This document shows positions 62,743 to 64,000 of a stretch of 64,000 nucleotides of DNA, one piece after another. This stretch comes from JAVJSD01 sp040219575. Its GTDB lineage: Bacteria > Planctomycetota > Planctomycetia > Pirellulales > Pirellulaceae. The notes beneath the pieces were generated by a model. It searched no databases. It worked only from the letters and a program-made list of their open reading frames with translations, and had not been told where the DNA came from. Location of the stretch: NCBI GenBank assembly GCA_040219575.1, contig JAVJSD010000087.1, positions 1 to 64,000 on the forward strand. The letters are read 5' to 3'. A program made the position numbers and the translations under genes. Numbering within the stretch: position 1 is the stretch's first letter; each line of letters begins with the position of its first letter.

Positions 62743-63495
62743 ATGCACACTTCGATTCTCGATGTCGTTCGAAACGCACTGAACCGTACCGCCGTATCCC
62801 AATCGCTCGCAGGAGCCGAGAACCATCGACCTGTTGCTCTTGCCGCGGCGTCGCTTCGAACACGATCGGGCGCGATCCGTTTCCGGCGGTCGCACCCCAC
62901 TTCACGGTCTATCGAAGTCTCGAATGACCACCTGCGTGTACGAACAGGGCGGCGAGCATCGCCAACGTCCGCCGCAGAGACGCCAAGCAGTCTTGCCCTT
63001 CGATCGACGGCGCACGCCGCCGCCCGGCGATCGGAGACTGGTCTTCGGAACATGCTGCCTCATACGATTGCAGACACGCCAATCGCGAAGTCTCCGCCCG
63101 CATTCGAGCGAGGCTCGCGTTCAAACGCTTCTCACCTATCGCGAATCGACGCCGACGTTAAATGGTCGACGCCAAGCTCCCAGCGCCCTTCGCTTCGCAA
63201 CCGTCGCGCCGCCCCAGAGGTTGATTTCGCTACGCGCGGATCGTCAGAAGACCGCCCCACGCGCCGGATATCGAAGGATGCACCGCCGGACGAACGTCGC
63301 GATCCGGAGGACGTTCTGTATTCGGCTCTTGCGGAAGAGTTGCAACGCCTGCAAGCCGCACATCGACAAGGTCGGCAAGACCTGGCCGCACAGATAAAGA
63401 TGATCGAGCAGAACAACGTGCGAACTTGGGACGCGCTCGACGAGCTCGAATCGCGGGTTTTGGATCAGGAGAACGCGATACGGGCGCGCAGTTGA
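62743..63495 (+). CDS. Arg/Ser-rich coiled-coil protein (uncertain)
   Basis: A 250-residue frame. The first ~165 residues are Arg, Ser and Ala rich without clear structure. The last 65 (EDVLYSALAEELQRLQAAH, QDLAAQIKMIEQNN) form a convincing coiled coil. No good ribosome site precedes ATG 62743, so the true start might be further downstream. It may be a phage morphogenesis factor; function unknown. Confidence 0.45.
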   Translation: MHTSILDVVRNALNRTAVSQSLAGAENHRPVALAAASLRTRSGAIRFRRSHPTSRSIEVSNDHLRVRTGRRASPTSAAETPSSLALRSTAHAAARRSETGLRNMLPHTIADTPIAKSPPAFERGSRSNASHLSRIDADVKWSTPSSQRPSLRNRRAAPEVDFATRGSSEDRPTRRISKDAPPDERRDPEDVLYSALAEELQRLQAAHRQGRQDLAAQIKMIEQNNVRTWDALDELESRVLDQENAIRARS

Positions 63496-63551
63496 CGAAC
63501 AACTTTGTCCACCGACGACAACCAGCAACGATTTGACCGCGAGATTGCCTG

Positions 63552-64000
63552 ATGTACTTCCAATATGGCGACTATCGGCATGCCGATGGGGAGGTCAACC
63601 TGTCGCTCAACAAACGTGTCCATCGCAACGCCCGGGGATTTGCGGCGTACACGACCTGGACGCTGCAAGTGGAAGGTGTGTTGATCGCCGATGGGCAATC
63701 GGCCACGGAACTTCAGGCCAGCATTCGTCAGCAAGTCAACACCCTGGAGAGTGCTTACGGGCACGATGGATTGGACGCCGGCCTGTTTCACGACGACGGA
63801 TCGCCGAGTTCGCACTATCTCGATTCCTCCACATCGCTAGGCGGCGTTCGCGTGGCCGGCATCGAGTTTGACAAAGACAACCGCGACGGCCAATACGCCA
63901 CGGGGCGCAGCTATCGAATCACGCTCGAGGCGGACTTTCCCAATCCGGCCGTCACGTTTCAGCAGTGGAGCGAATCGCTGCGGATTATCGGCACGGGCGG
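63552..64000 (+). CDS. Phage structural protein, 5' part (runs off the window)
   Basis: An ATG at 63552 opens a frame that stays open to the last base (at least 149 codons), starting MYFQYGDYRHADGEVNLSL. The sequence is beta-rich with Asp/Gly loops (FDKDNRDGQYATGRSYRITL), as in tail or decoration proteins. The 3' end lies outside, so the family cannot be settled. Confidence 0.65.
   Translation, partial: MYFQYGDYRHADGEVNLSLNKRVHRNARGFAAYTTWTLQVEGVLIADGQSATELQASIRQQVNTLESAYGHDGLDAGLFHDDGSPSSHYLDSSTSLGGVRVAGIEFDKDNRDGQYATGRSYRITLEADFPNPAVTFQQWSESLRIIGTG

Overview
The window looks like the chromosome of a planctomycete, most likely of the Pirellulales type. The grounds are a high GC content, very large Ser/Thr kinases fused to WD40 propellers, a leucine-rich-repeat lipoprotein, a giant repetitive surface protein, a DUF1449/flotillin/DUF3686-ATPase set and many small palindromic repeats. 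This assignment rests on gene content and style, not on a database search.

Layout. 1-3.9 kb: the 3' part of a giant surface protein made of near-identical 112-residue repeats. 4.0-14.3 kb: two tandem transmembrane Ser/Thr kinases with 21 and 14 WD40 repeats. 14.3-15.9 kb: thymidylate kinase and, divergently, a DinB-like protein. 16.0-20.1 kb: a class III aminotransferase, a CoA-acylating (methyl)malonate-semialdehyde dehydrogenase and a P1-family aminopeptidase, which together could degrade beta-alanyl peptides. 20.6-26.0 kb (minus strand): a flavin oxidoreductase, a DUF1365 protein, two cyclopropane-fatty-acid-synthase-like methyltransferases and a DUF1295 membrane protein, a lipid-modification operon. 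26.6-34.9 kb: an NfeD-like membrane protein, a flotillin and a 1769-residue AAA ATPase. 35.2 kb: a REP-associated transposase between inverted REP sequences. 35.8-42.3 kb: a DUF1801 protein, tRNA-Leu(CAG), an MDR oxidoreductase, fructose-1,6-bisphosphatase, a duplicated class II aldolase, an LRR lipoprotein and an orphan addiction-module antitoxin. 42.4-48.1 kb (minus strand): an ABC exporter with two permeases, an ATPase, an adaptor and a lipoprotein. 48.4-51.4 kb: a zinc-ribbon protein, inositol-1-phosphate synthase and an aspartate-type aminotransferase.

51.5-64 kb is a siphovirus-like prophage or phage-derived cluster, all on the plus strand and running off the window. In order it holds a promoter with a terminated leader, small early proteins, a membrane coiled-coil protein, a ParB-like protein, portal, scaffold-like protein, structural protein, major capsid protein, connector, tail tube, tail-assembly chaperone with a -1 frameshift site, a capsid-protease-like protein and the start of another structural gene. 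No terminase gene is visible.

The intergenic DNA carries several repeat families: three copies of a double-hairpin element with co-varying loops, three or four copies of a GTTTAAC-ended palindrome that resembles attC or a MITE, a 270-bp tandem duplication and REP sequences. The points most worth follow-up are the A AAA AAC frameshift site in the tail chaperone, the prophage leader RNA, the co-varying double-hairpin repeat and the 19 Thr-acidic motifs in the first kinase.
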